Made by a program: the position numbers and the translations under genes. A model generated the notes under the pieces. That model saw nothing but the letters and a program-made list of their open reading frames with translations, was not told the origin of the DNA and made no database searches. Shown in pieces: positions 1 through 14,338 of a stretch of DNA of 64,000 nucleotides; the stretch's first letter is position 1, and each line of letters starts with the position of its first letter. The stretch lies in NCBI GenBank assembly GCA_026261815.1, contig JAMPIT010000566.1:28545001-28609000 (forward strand). The letters are read 5' to 3'. Origin of the DNA: Monarcha castaneiventris obscurior (Eukaryota > Chordata > Aves > Passeriformes > Monarchidae).

Positions 1-3000
1 CTTAGTACTCCATGATGGAAAAATTCAGTGTAATGCAGTTTGTTCTAGTAGTGCTGTGTGGTTCAAAATTTGCTGCCAGCTTCTGAAGAGGTTTCATTTG
101 CATCTGATATTGCAGAAGTTAAATTTTCAGCACAAGATGTGGCAGTGCATTGTGCATTTTTTTTTTAGTGTAATCATGTAATGTTCAAAAATGTAAAGGC
201 TTTCTGAAAGCTATTATGAAGCTCTTAAAATTTGGTTGAATGCAAAACCAGTAAAATGACATCTAACATTGTGTTAGATCAAAATGCTGTAATTTGTGAA
301 AAAAAAAAAATTAGCATTACTCTTGGATAAGCTAATTTCCATTGGGAAGAGAGAGCTTAAAGCCTGTTTTAGATAAACTAAAAGTAAGAGAATCCTGATG
401 ACTCCAAGCAATGAGGATTAATCCAGCCAAAGAGGATAGGAAGTTCTCTAATGAAATGTGGTACCAACCTTTTGTTTAACCTTTCCCTCTAAAGTTTAAT
501 TTTATATATAAATGGTATGGTTGGATTTTGCTCCTTGCTTAAGGTGGATAGGGAAAACCATTATCAGTGGGATAAAAGAACACAACAAAGATTTAAGCCA
601 AAACTGACCTACAGAAATACAGTGATTTCTATGAATACTCAGACGAAGGTTGCAATGAGGAAACAGAATGGGGCTAATTTTATTCAAATTGTAGATAATC
701 TCCAAAATAGAGACTGGAAAAACAATTTTAAGGAAGAAGCTAAAGGTTTTGCTCGTCGAGTGCCTCTGCATAACAACCTTTTTAGCACAGATACCATGAA
801 GCTTTCAAGAAAAATTACATTTGCACTGTCCTAGAAAAACTCCACAGGAATTTAGTAGGTCAGTTATCCAGAACAAGGGTCAGGATGATAGACTTTATTC
901 GCTTTGGCGAAAGCGTTACTGTTGTCAACCTTTAACCTTCAGCCCTGAGTTAGGAACATGACTTTTGCCATCCTTTTTCTTCAATAGTTGGACACTAAAA
1001 GCATCTCTGTGTAGGTATTTATAGAGCTTGTAATCATGGTTTTACAAAGAATGTGACTGTGCTAGTAGGAGAAGGATGTTGTCAGTAGTTGTTGCATGTC
1101 TATGAAGGAAGCCTAAACGTGAAAGGAACAGAGAATCTGAAAATATCAAGGATTTTTAATCTGGGTGTTTAAATCTTCTCATGCATGCCTCTTCCTTTTA
1201 CCTTCAGGCAGTTTTGTAGTGGATTACCCAGTACCTTAACATAGCTGATACAGCCCATAAATGCATACAGACATGCAGAAGGCACAAGTGAACATTGAAA
1301 GACTATGAAATCAAGTATTCAAAGATAGAAAAAATCCATCTCCCTATGCTTGTGTTTTATGGTACAGTTTTTAGCATGTGTTTACATGCCACTTCTTTTC
1401 CCACTGGAATCCTATCTGCTCGTCACGGAATGCCTTCTTAATGAGCAGCTTCTCAACACTAGGTGTATTCCTCATTGTTCAATATGAATTCTCATGTTTT
1501 ATTTAACACATGCTATTGAAGTTCTGTTTTGAAGACAGATTCTTTGACATCTCTCATCTTTTCTCTGTCAGTGCTTTGCCACAGTGTATAACAGATTTGC
1601 AAATAAGCATTTTCACAAAGCCTTTGTAAGATAGGGGAATCTCATTAATCTGTTTCCCAGAAGAAAAACTGAGACACAGCGATGATGTTCAGTTTTACCT
1701 ACTGAGATATAACTTCGTTGCTAGTCACCCACTAATCCAGATCTGGATCTATAGTAAAGCATTAGGACTTTAATTCAGCTGGCATGGGATTTGTGAAGGG
1801 GGAAAGATAAGTAATTTTTTTTTCATGTTCTTGAACCATGTTGGAGGTTAGAATGTGCACCTAGACTCAGGACCTCAGGTTTTCTTCTGGTCCTAGGGAT
1901 TAAGTGGTATTTTTTAAGGATAATTAAATATCTTTGCCAACATATGAACTATAATGATATAAACAGTTTCTGTGATGACTCAGGGAATGTCTTCCAGCCT
2001 TTTACCATTTTTTCATAGCTGGCTGCATATCAGTTAGCTGTAGAAAAAATTCTAAAACTGATCATGTGCATTTCAGTTTCAGTGTTTATACTCAGAATAC
2101 TAGAGATTCTTTTAAAATAATTAATGATGTTTTTTGGAGAGAGACATGAAACTTTTTCATGCTTCTTTTGAAATGTATGTTAATTTTTTTGAGGCTGTAC
2201 TGCTTTAAAAAAAAGTGACCTAATTCTGAGTGAAAGCAGTAATCATATAATAAAGCTTATGGCAATATTGATTCTGTATTGTTCATCAACAGACTTGTTC
2301 CTATTAGTGAATTTCCATGCAGAGATTTCACACTGGTGAATCACAAGGCTCAAATTCCAGGTGGTAATAAGCTCTTATTGATGAGGTTGGTAGAACTGCC
2401 TTTTTATTGATTCTGGCTGGTAATTTTTCAATGGTATATTTGACTGCTGAAACAACAACACTATATAACAGGCAGGGTGGTAATACTACTAAAGATCATT
2501 ATTTTTCTAAAAAATGTTGTTTATATTGCATTAAAAAAAGCTTTTTTTTTGCTTTCTGTATAATAATGAAATATAATAATGAGATAAATAATGAATTTTT
2601 TTAGGGCTAGGGAAAGTAGTAGAGTAATGATGCAGTGGTTAGTGAAAGGCAGGCTGGTAAAGTGGTAATTTTGCTCTGCATCTTTTTCCCTCGCCAGTTG
2701 GTTGTAAAAAAAGGCATTTATATTTTAATTTAGGATGTTTTGTAAGAAAAACTGATACTGAATCCTTACTTTTCTTTCTTACCATACTTTTTTAATACTG
2801 ATGTTTGCGGGGCAGGGATTGTGGGTTTCACAGTGTACTCAGGGTAGTTTTTACTAGTTTCAGTGCTTTCTTTTTGTTTTTCTTTCTTTTGACTTTAAAT
2901 ACACATTTCTATTTTTAAATCATTCCCTCTCCCTACTGATGAAACTTTCTTTATAACATTTCCTCATGAAGAGTACACTGCAGTAACCATGAGAACACTG

Positions 3001-4027
3001 AACTGATTTTAGGTTACAGTAGTAAGCTCAATATCCAAAGGAACACCTGACCCCTAAGGGCTGAGTTGCTTACTTGGGATGAGCAAAAAAAGACTCCAGG
3101 ATAATCAAATTCTTGCCTTAGACCAGCATGAAGTTATATTCCACAACTTCAGTGGATCTTGCAGCCTTATGATATCACAAGAGGGGAGGCAGAGCATCCT
3201 TCTCTCCCTTATCTCCTTTTTCCTAACCAGCTTCCAAAGAAAATAGAAAGAAGGAGAAAGAGAAGAAGAGAAGAATCTTCCTTTTTCAGCAAGTGGCCTT
3301 TTAGCAAACTACTGGATGGATTCATCTATAACATCACACTTATTTTGCCTACAATTAAGTGTGATTAACTGAGGCCCTTCAGTTTACATGGTTTTATGGT
3401 ACTGTTGCCATTTCACTCTTATGAGGATAAAGGATTTTGGCTCTTTAGGCTCTTGTATCTCAGTGGTTGAGATAGTCGTGGGTTAGAAATCAAGTTTTCT
3501 TTCATTTATGAATCAGACTGGAATTTAAAAACAAAAAAAGGAAACAAGAAATAATACAAATATAACTGCACTTCAATCTTAAAGAAAGGAATGGCCTAGC
3601 CCAGAAAGGCAGTATGAACTTTGGTATTCCTGCAAATCCAAAGATAACTTAATGCCAGATGTTTGAAAGAAATTAATAGCTCAGGATTCCTCATTATTTC
3701 TAGTAAAGTCAAGGAAGGTACTAGTTGTGGTAATGTGAAAAGTATAGCCAATATATAATATTTCAATGTATATTATATTGCTGTGTAAAAGGTAGCAAAG
3801 TGTTTCTAATCCAGAGTTCAGTTGATTTTGACATCACAAAATCACAGACCATACATTAAGCAAGTAATAAATGAATAATTTTTTATTTGGTTATAATTCA
3901 AAGACATATAATTTATCCTTTGAGTCTGACAAATGAAAAATTGGACATGAGCCAAAAGTGTGAATTTGCAGCCCAGAAAGCCAGCCATATTCCAGACTGC
4001 ATCTAAAGCATCATGGTTATCAAGGTG

Positions 4028-4570
4028 AGGGTGGTGAATCTGCCCCACTACTCTGCACTTGGTAGATCCCACCTGGAGTGCTGCATCCAGCTCTGGGGTC
4101 CTCAGCAAAGGAAACATGTGGGCCTCTCAGGGCTGGCCCAGAGGATGTCTGTGAAGATGGTCAGAGGGCTGGAGCAGCTCTGGAGACAGACTGAGAGAGC
4201 TGGGCTGAAAGAGACCCTGGAGAAGAGAAGGCTCTAGGGGGACCTTATTGCAGCCTTTCAATATATAAGGGAGAATAGATTATAAGAAAGGCTGGAGAGA
4301 GACTTGATACCAGTACTTGCAGTGACAGGATAAGGGACAAAAGTTTTAAACAGCAAGATGGTAGATTTAGATTGGACATTGGGAAGAAATAGCAGACAAT
4401 GAGGTTGGTCAGACACTGGAACAGGATGCCCAGAGAAGTTGTGAATGCTGCATTACTGGAACTGTTCAAAGCCACATTCTGAGAAACCTGATCTAGTAGC
4501 AGATGTCCTTTCCTATGGCAGGGAAGTTGGACTAGATGATCTTTGAAGGCCCCTTCCAAACCAACGTCTG
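4028..4570 (+). mobile_element. CR1 LINE fragment, 5'-truncated, sense
   Basis: This matches the avian CR1 3' region in order. It begins with the stretch reading 'cacctggagtgctgcatccag', continues through 'gagggctggagcagctctgg' and the 'ttattgcagcctttca' segment, and ends in the 3' UTR reading 'ggactagatgatctttgaagg'. CR1 is a non-LTR retrotransposon that is usually 5'-truncated on insertion, as here. Many substitutions and small indels show that it is old and inactive. The short open frames over it on both strands are not genes. Confidence 0.9.
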
Positions 4571-4713
4571 GACAGAGTGAAACATAATGTAATCAGCACA
4601 TCCTACAGAACAAGGTTTGAACATCTTAGCAGGGTATTCTGAGCAAAATGCTGCTATGATGGCTTTTTTTACCAGCATTTTTTTAATAAGGCATAAAATT
4701 GGCAGTTGTCCTC

Positions 4714-4790
4714 AAAAAAAAAAAAAAACAAAAAACAAACAAACAAAAACTAAACAAAAACTAAACAAAACAAAAAAACCTAAAACCTTT
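4714..4790 (+). repeat. A-rich / (CAAAA)-like low-complexity tract
   Basis: An A run is followed by irregular repeats of caaa, caaaaa and ctaaacaaaa. It is simple sequence with no coding meaning. The lysine-rich open frame across it is an artefact of composition. Confidence 0.85.
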
Positions 4791-6276
4791 CTACAGGACG
4801 TTTCTTAAATATTCTTGCCTATGTAGAGCTGAGGTAGTCAAGCTCCATACCCCAAATTTCTCAGTCCAACTTCTGTGTGATTCTGCTGCAGTTTGCCAAT
4901 CTACTTGTGCAATAACCCCCAGGTGCTGCTCATAAAAAATAGATGGCCTAGTTAAAGAGAGCTTTGAGGACTTTCTTGGCAAAAAATACTAGACAATAAT
5001 ATCACATTTAGCTCTCAGAAAGTAAACTGATTTTTGATGAGACATTTAATTACTTCCCTTGTTATAAACTAACTTCAGGAATTCATAGTTAAAGAAGAGA
5101 AGATAATTGTTTTAAATAGGAGGCAGTGGTGTATTAAATACATTATCAGGAAATGTATGCAAACGCTCTATCCTACTGTTACCATATTTACGTGTTGAAT
5201 CTTGATAACAATACAGTCAGTTCCTGTGTATAGCTAGCCATACTTTTCCAGTGCCTTTAGAGCAGAAATCTATTTGCTGCATTGTACTTACATCTCTCTG
5301 CATGTGATACTGAAATGCCAGTGTGTTACAGAGCTATTCATGTGAAATGTGAAGCTTCCAAACATTTCCTGTTCAAAGACATCTGTTTATATACAACTTC
5401 TTAAATTTGATTTTATAGGTTCAGAAATGATTAGTTTATAAAATCATGCATTAATAGGGAGGAACTAGCCCTCTACCTGCCTGTGTATCCCTAGGAATAG
5501 TGATATTCCCATAAGTAAGAAATGTGCTGGTTGGGGCTTTCAAGTGGTTATTTGCTATCTGTTCTTTGGAGGGTTTACCTTGGCAGTAACTCCTATCTTC
5601 CCCAAATAGTGTCTAATTACAGTTAGACTAATTTGATCGTGTATCTACGTAAATATTTTAGCTGATCTCTGGTGTTTCTGTGTGAATGATCCTTCTTCAT
5701 CTCACATTTAGCCTTCAGATTTATCCTAAAAAACACATCTCACTGTGATCATTATATGCAAGGCAGAGCGCTTTCAGAATTCTGCCTTGCCTTCACACAG
5801 GAAAAATGTATTGGTAAATTTTTCTAATTTCTCATTACAAACAAAATGACACATAGCATTTATAGTGTTAAACCTTTGTAAACTCAGATTAATTAGTAAT
5901 TTCACATTTAGTGTACTCATTTTATTATTTTATTATTATATGAGTCAAAATTAGAGAACAGGCAAAGAAATGAGCCTAATGATCTGATGGCCCTGTCTGA
6001 TCTCATGACTCCACCATGTCTTAGGGGCATCAAATACATCTTGGCCTAAGCAGAGTCCTCAAGTATTTCCAAACCAATTTAAAAAAAGAATGACATATTT
6101 CTCTTTCCAGGCCTCAGACCAGAAAAAGGCAGATTTTCTTTTTTTCCCTCATAGGCATCTGTTGTGCTGCTGAATACTACTCTGAAACTTCAACAGAACT
6201 CTTTCTGAATAGGCTATGAATATTTTTTCAAGAGCACTTAGATGAATTAAGGAACCAAAGTGCCAAATACCAATAA

Positions 6277-6309
6277 GATAGTGAGTAATCTTTCGGATTA
6301 CTCACTATC
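6277..6309. repeat. Perfect 14-bp inverted repeat (hairpin)
   Basis: The left arm gatagtgagtaatc (6277-6290) and the right arm gattactcactatc (6296-6309) are exact reverse complements, separated by a 5-base loop (tttcg). It lies in intronic sequence with no recognised repeat around it. It is too short for a typical microRNA precursor. Its role is unknown. Confidence 0.9.
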
Positions 6310-9300
6310 ATCAACGAGGATGACCTGTAAAATGATTTGCCTTCGTTTCAGAAAGGATCCTCTGGAATTTAAGTCAGCATATACTTGTCATATTTAACAC
6401 ACATACATATACCAGGGGAAAAAAGTGCCAAATCATAATTTGTGTCTCTTAATGTGTTTGTATTTTTTCTTTTCCTAAATTCTGAACGTCATCTAGAGAA
6501 GACAGAGTGGAGTCTGCATCATTAGTGAAAAAGTCCCTTGAGACAATTTTCACAGTCAGTTTTGCCTTATTGGTAGTAACAGTGTCTGTACAGAGATTCA
6601 TTAACAGGTAACATGTTTTGGAGATGGTGATTTCACAGTAGGCTTTGAGTGTCTAGTAGCACTTAGGGACAAAAGCTGCTGAGTTTTCCAAAAGCAATTA
6701 GAGAAGTAGGTGAATTAACAAGTCTTGCGTGGTGGTCCTCATGTCAAGGAGAAAAAAAAGGAGTCTTGTGTATTGGGGGTGAGTTAATGCACACGTACTT
6801 TCACATTAGATTAGATTAAATTTTCACGATTAAAATCAGAAAACCAGGAAGTTAAATTTATTTGAGATTTCATGAGGAATAATAACTCAATCTTGATAAA
6901 ACTCCTGTTAACCTTATGGTATGTAATTTATAGCAAGTGTTTAAAACCTGCTTCCAAATTCAGCAAAGATTAAAAAATTTGGCTGCTGAGAGATAATAAA
7001 TGCTTATACTCTAATGTCAGCCAGTTTTACCACAGTTTGAATTTTACTTAATAAAAGTTATAAAAATGAAATAAACAACTGGCAAATACTTTGAAGTTTT
7101 CAGAAAAGTGCAGAGGATTAAAAGGAGGGGTTAAATTATTTGCCCTGCTTTAAATTCTTCATAATTCTTCATACTTTAATCTGGCAAAATGTTGTCATTA
7201 TGCATTTGGGTCTAGGACCATATTCATATTCAGTTTAAAACTTAGTCTGACATTAATAAATGTTTAAACCTTTGAAGACACTGAGAAGAGTTTCTTTTAT
7301 CACTCCACATTTATTCAATCAATCACAATCGGCATATATTGGAATGATAAAATACCTGAAGCCTTAACTTCACATGACAGTCTAATTCAAAATTGAATAG
7401 TATCCCTCAGTTGTCACTACAGTTTTCCAAGGTCACACCTAAAGAAATCCCTTTCATTATTTGGAAGAAAACATGGGAGATCTCAAAGTGGGAAATAAGA
7501 CAATGTCTTTTTCATTATGCATCTTAGTTGTGTGTGTGAAATGGCATCTTAGATATGTGCAAAATGAAGATGCAAATTTACCCAAAAAGTTATCACAGCT
7601 GTCATGCAGAATGCAAATGCAATGGACCCTCCTAAAATTGCATGACCATCTCTCATATTTTAGCATTTTAAGCAGGCTAAAAATCAAGATTTACATTAGA
7701 AATACATAGACTTATGTTCAGCAGATGTAAGGTCTAAAATTGAATTTCAAGCAATGCATTTATTAGGTAATTTAAATACTAATAAGGAAATAGCCACTGA
7801 TTAGTTGTACTTTTTGACCTGTAATAATCCATTATTAGTGTTGTAGTATGGGAAACTTTTCCATCCTGCATTGTCTATATTGCTGCTATACTTACAGGTC
7901 TTCAGACATCTTAACTCTGTTTCTTTATTATGCACATGTATTTATACATATCTAAAGTATAATTCAAACTTTCACGTTTAAAAAATAATTTGAACCTATA
8001 TGAATAAGAAAAATAAGAGATGCAGTACTCATCTCTAGGAAAAACCTTATGCATAAGTCAAATATGGTTGATTTATTCAAAGCTGCTGAGCAGTGTGAGT
8101 ACCTAATCTGCTGTGCACTATGCTGAAAATTTATCCCGAGGGTCTGAAAGACACATTATACTTATAAAACTTTATAAACAGTCACAAGTGAATTTCAAGT
8201 TTACAGCTACATGGCAATCCAAATCCAAACAAAAAGCAAGTTCACACTGACAGCTTAGCTGACTCCACACCAAAGTTGTCTTGTTTTTTGTTTAAAAGAC
8301 TGCCCTTTTCTGAGCACTTCTGCTCATTTACTTGTCCTGCTCTGAGTCTAGGGGAATCTAGCAGAGAAGTGTTTGATGTTCTACAGACTATCAGGACCTA
8401 ACACCTTCTTATCTGATTTCTAGTGGTAGGTAGTTACCTCTGGGGCAATTGCCTTACGTTACTTCACTTTGGAAAGAATACAGAATTTTTGGGGCCAAAT
8501 TCTTAGGATAGGTGAGCTGCATATGAAAATCCATAAGAAAATCCATACTTTTTGCTTTGTATCTACAGAATGCACAGATGGAGCTGGATTGTGCCTGCAC
8601 TAGACTTTCAGTGGAGGATTCATCAATCCTACCATGTTTAAAATTGCCAGCAATGGCAGGTCTGAACTGTCTTCTGAGCTTCAAAAAGACTGTCAGCACA
8701 CCAGCAGAGGCATGAAACCCACTTCAGACCAGATCTGCTGTGGTCCTTGACTGAATGTCCATCAGTAGTGCGAGTGCCTTAGTTGGATTCCCAGAATTAG
8801 TCCTTGAATTTAGACTTTGAAAGAAATCCAGGTCACAAAATCCAAGAGGACTTTGCTATGGAAACATAAATATGTTAACTGTCCATGATTGGACTTACTG
8901 TAAATATGCACTCCTGTTACGAATTAAAACATTAATATAGATGTCTTTTTTCATGACCAGATGCTACTTTTTGGCAGAATGTCCTGTTGACATTGAAGAT
9001 CCCACTTACCTATCATAGCAGGAGCTTAGCACATTTGACACTCCAGCTTTGTACTTTTGGAGAAGACTTTATTGTATGGATTGTTTCCATGGTATTTTCT
9101 TTAGAAATAATAGCGCAGTAGTACTGATTCAAGGCTTTGTACTGAAGGTACACTCTACTTTCTTTCTCCAGGAAGAACCTTATACCTTTTGTAATTAGTT
9201 ATGCATCTATTTTCTGTTCTAGTCAAAGAGTTGTACTACCTAGTATTCACTCTCACATTTAAGGTTCATATGCTAATGTCCTCATTATGAGAATCACTTG

Positions 9301-12300
9301 TCTTCTTAGGTGGATGTGTTCTGTTGACTGGCTAGATAATGTGCCTTAGCATATCCTAATGCTTTGTCCCAGAGTTTCCACTTTACAGTGGTTGTGTTGT
9401 AGCTCTGAATGTTAAACAAGTTGCATGCAGAGTTTATGTACTGTTCACCGTATGTGCGGCCCCTTCTTGTGTTGCTGTCAATGGTTTTATTATTTTCCAT
9501 CTTTACCTCAAATATTGTGCTCAATGACTAGGTCTGAAAGTGATAATTACTTCCCTGCTGCAGAGACAAACTGATTTGCATATTTATCAAAGGGAAACTG
9601 GATGGCTCTGAGCATACCACAGGAACATTTGCATATTTATAACCTGAAATATACAAAAGCTAAAATTAAGATAGGGATGTCTTGGTCTTAGTTATAAGCT
9701 CGTTTTAATACAAAGGTTTTAGTCAGTGGATTTTGTAATCAGATCAGTGCATTAGAGTGAAGTATCTTTTCTTCATCACAGAAAATCAACATAGAGATTA
9801 AAATGATGGTTAGCTTGTGAATGATGTTGTGCAGAAACTGCAACATTAAGTTTTCATAAGGTGAAAATCTTAGCCTTTGAGCCCTGAAGAGATGTTTAAC
9901 TGTGGCAAAACCTTAAAATGCTGTAGCAGAAAGGGGCTCCCAAAAGGTTTACTGTGTAGTAAACCTATGGGTATATAGTGGAATGGTCAATATATTTCCT
10001 GGGAGAAATCTGGGTTTCCAAATACTTATGCATGTAGCATTAATCTGTAGGATTTTATGCATTTATTCAAAGGCTTGCCACTCACAGAGGTGAATGCCTG
10101 GAGCTGACTACAAGTTGTGATTCTGTTTAATGATGCTATTCAAAACCAAACATGAGCAGCAGTATCAAATTCTGAACAGCAAATAAAAACAATAAAACCC
10201 CAGCAACAATCAAACTGGCTCTTCTAGGCAGTGATGTGATGGCTTATTTTCCCAGGCTGATCTATTGGAATCTTTGTTCAATAATTGTCTCAAGCTTGCT
10301 ATAAGTTTCTGGATGTAAGAAAGGCATGTGAAAGTTTGCTGTAGTTGGAAGAGTGTTACATTTACAGGAATTTCCTGTATTGTCAACTGTCTTTTCCTGA
10401 GACAGATCCTTAATTCTCCTTCTGACATGTTTTTTCTTTGAATCTGGCAAACTGCTTTAAAGCTTTCATCACAAATAGACTATTTTTTTCTAATGCCTAG
10501 ATTACACAGAGGTATTCTGTTTCCTCTCTCTTTTTATTAAGTTTCAGCAATATTCTAAATTATTTTGAATTAATAAAAATAGTATTTCTGTCCTATTGAC
10601 TTGAAATCATGTTAAACTAATTTTTGAATAAAATACATTTGTTCATATGCTTTTTTGATTAAACTTTTGAACACTTTTCCAAATCACTAACACGTTTGTA
10701 AACACATTATTGTTTTTGGTGTTTGTACCTTGTTTACAAATGAATAGTCATTTTTCATAAACCCTGTCTCTTCATGTAGATGTGTACAATTGGAGCTTTA
10801 CATGAGTCAAAACTCAGCAATTACAATCATCATTAGCAAAGCTGCTTCAGCTACCACTCAGGCTGTGAATAGCGGCATGGCACCGTGTTTCCGTCCAAAG
10901 AACAGAGTCAATTGCTCTTCTCACTTTCACATGGCTATCACTCCACTGAAATTGGCATTTTCATATTCAGAATGAAACAAATCTTTATAATTTTACACAG
11001 TTTGAAACAAGAATGGAGAGCAGAATATAGAGAGCACTCCTCAGTATATTTCAGAAGAAGCTTCACTTAAATTTTGGAATACTGATGTATTAATTAAAAC
11101 AAGTAACATCTTAATGCAGTCCTCAATTTGTTTTGTATTTTAAAAAAATATAAATGGAAGAAAAATGTCCAGTGATCTAGTGCCTTTGTCTGCTACGATG
11201 TTAGTCACCTACATTGTGGAATACATTCCTAGAATGGCAATGGTAGGAGTACCTTGATCTGAAATTCTAGTTACTAAATAGCTACAGATATTATGCAGCT
11301 CCTTCAGCTAGATTGATTTTGATATTCAGAAATGTTGTCTTTCCAAATATGTTCTGTTCAAATCAGAAAAAAATTAACTGGTACATGGATCAGTACAGCA
11401 GTTAATTTTTCAGAACGTGGCTTTCAAGTGACTTATTTTAATCTAAACTCTTTCCATTTTTATTGATAATTTCCTACTCTGGAGATAGTAAGCTATCTTT
11501 GCTTTAATAAAGCCATGGTTTTCCTGAAGCTTTGACCTATTCATCCTACAGTTTCATATTCTGTATAAACTCTTCACATCCAAAAATTCTATTGAAATTT
11601 GTATAGCTTTCTGAAGCCTGCAATAGAACTCACAGGGGACACTAAGTCAGCTGGAGCCCCATTCTTCTAATTCAAAAGCACATGACATATGACATATTTC
11701 CAATCATATTTTATGGGTGAAGCAATACAATTTTACCATCTTCTCTTACGCAGACATCATTTATCTGTTCACCACACTCATTAAAGTGTGTTGCTCATGG
11801 AGTTGCATGTCTAGCACTTTGGGTACAATTCATCTTACTGTCCTTGATGTCTAATATGAAAGCATTTAGTTTTCATTTATCTGCCTATCTTCACTTTTTT
11901 AGTCAACAGGTAAAAAAGGTTTTTTTGCTGCTGTGATTCACCTCTTCCCAGGCAGCTAAAATAACTGCCGTTGCCTGGGAATATTTATACATCAATTTTA
12001 ACTTAATTCTAAAGTCTCTGAAATATAGAGAAGTAGTGAGCATGAAGGAGTTAAAATTTAAAAAGAAATTTTTTTTATACAAAAACAGTAAAAGATGTGT
12101 TTTGTCTTCATGATAGTATTTGCTTCCAAAATTTGTATAATATTGAACAAGAAAGACCACTCTTTATAGACATCCACAATGCATTCTTTGCATTTTTCTG
12201 CACTGGTTACCATTTAGAAATACTGGTAAGTGAATGTATTTCCTGTGTTAACAGTAGTCACATCATTCAAATGTACTTAAATGTGGCTTATCTCCCGCTA

Positions 12301-13029
12301 GCACACACTTTGCTGTTTATCTACAGTTTTCATTCTAGTAGGTGCCAGTGTTCAAGATCAAAATAAAAATGGAAGGTTTGCTTGTGTGTTGTGACTGCCA
12401 TACTCTGACAATAATGTTTTTTGAATTACCACTATTAGTCCATCTGTACTGTAAAATGTTTCTGCTAAGATAAATTGTCATTTTAGCATTTATTAATTAA
12501 ACCTAATATAGTCAATCTTCTTTGTGTTTAAAAATCCTTTTGAAGGAAATGGAAGTTTTCCCATTGAGTTTAACAAGTTTTGGATGAGAATTTCTGTGCA
12601 TTTTATTTGGGTGTTTTTTTCTGAAATGGGAAGCATTTGAGTGTCAGGATTTTTTTTCAGGGCAAATCAAGTTACTCAACCTTGTTACCAAAAAAAGTCA
12701 TCATAATGTCTTATATTTAATTTTTATATGAATTTTTAAGTTTAATTATCTGTGATATCAAGACACTTTTCATTGCTTCTCATATTTTCCCAAATTAGTT
12801 GGGAAATCAAAATGGCCATTACTGAATGGCTGCCAATGCCTTTGTTCACCAGAGATCATTTAATGTGATATACTGAGTGCAACTCGCATTTTATTTTCAT
12901 TTTGTTTTATATACAGGATGAATTTGAAAGTTCAATTTCATCACAGAAAATGGTGTATATAAAAAAATACTGTTGTGCATGTCACTGCACATATATTTCT
13001 TTGCACAATACCATTTATTATTATTGTCA

Positions 13030-13105
13030 TCATATCATAAAATTATAGCTTGATATAGGTTGGGAGGGAACTCTGGAGGTCATGTGGCTGAATACCTACA
13101 CACAA
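13030..13105 (-). mobile_element. Short CR1 3'-end fragment, antisense (probable)
   Basis: The segment around 'aggttgggagggaactctggaggtcat' resembles the reverse complement of the CR1 3' end (the repeated 'attctatg' tail followed by the 'ggtcccttccaacct' block). The similarity fades after about 80 bases and I do not recognise the sequence beyond it. It is an old fragment with approximate borders. Confidence 0.55.
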
Positions 13106-14298
13106 TGTCCTAATTTATCTTTATACTACACTTTTTTATCATCATTGACACATTTCCAAGAGGTATTGTAATCACTTAGCAAGTACATTCTCCAAACAAT
13201 TTCAGATGCCAATGGGAAATTGCCTCTTTCTTTTCTGGCACTAAGTCCACCTTATGCAGCAAGCTCATGGCTTGTCAGATGGATCCGCATGATTTTCCCT
13301 CAACCCACCAACTTTAAAATGTCAGCCTTTGTAACAGATTTTCTCAGCTCTGTTGGGAAATTTCAACTCCCACAAGGCTTCAAAATTTACATAAACAAAT
13401 TCTCCTACTCTTACATTTCTTCTTTGCTCCTAGTTTACAAAAAAGACCAACAGGTATCAATTAAATTTAACTGCTGATGACCCAGGCATTTGAAAAATGA
13501 AGACAGTCAACCTTTTTAAAAAGGCAGTTTTAGAATGATATAACATTAAAAGGCAACTCGAAATAGTATCAATAAGGTAAAGTAGTTACTCCTTATCCAG
13601 GAAAAGAACATAGCAACAGAAACAATGATCTGAAAACCATTTAGAAGGCTCTGTATTTCAAAGTTCTTATCTCATCCACTTTGACACAATAATTGGGCAT
13701 CAGATGATGAATTAATTCTTAGTGGACAGGTTAGCAAATCAAAATTAACATTCAAATTGAACTATTCTTGGATGCTTAAGTAAAAGAATAAAGATAAAAT
13801 GGTTGTGAAGACAGAATTATCTTCATATGTTCTGAGATCCCTAAAGGACAGGTTCATTGTCAGGCTGATATGAAGAATTATATTCTTAAGCTTTGGTCAT
13901 TTTCCAGGACCAATAATTTTAGATTCCTAATCAGTATAAAATTCACTGGAGCAAGATACAAAGAGCAGCTTCACTCTCATTCATACAGAATCACACTTTA
14001 AAGAATTCAGTCTAAATAGGTTTCAGCTTAATTTATATAACTGCAAGGCCCTCCACAGTGCCAAAGTAGTGCGAGGAGCCTTTTGTGAAAATGAAACATG
14101 AGTCCATGGTGTTTTAGAGGTACAAAACATACATCCCTGTGGATACTTCTTTTAAATGTGTGCACCTGGGTGTGTTTATTACCTTGCACATTTTGAGTTA
14201 AGTTGATGTTTTTCTATATGACGAGCTATTAAGGACTAATTATTAGGTTTGATAATGAAACCACACATACTCCAAAGGTGCTACATATATTGGTTGTT

Positions 14299-14299
<1 letters not shown>

Positions 14300-14337
<38 letters not shown>
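14300..14337. repeat. Homopolymer T run of 38 bases
   Basis: An uninterrupted poly(T) run lies about 470 bases upstream of the STS exon starting at 14806. It may be the reverse complement of an old poly(A) tail or a slippage-expanded tract. I recognise no retroposed gene next to it. Its length in the sequence may be unreliable. Confidence 0.9.

Positions 14338-14338
<1 letters not shown>

Noticed and set aside
517..834. A 105-codon open frame with charged, globular-looking composition
   Set aside because: I recognise no family. A length like this is expected by chance in 64 kb, there are no splice signals or neighbours to support it, and an overlapping frame is open on the other strand.
9945..9966. 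An 8-bp inverted repeat (aggtttac/gtaaacct)
   Set aside because: Arms this short are expected by chance many times in 64 kb.
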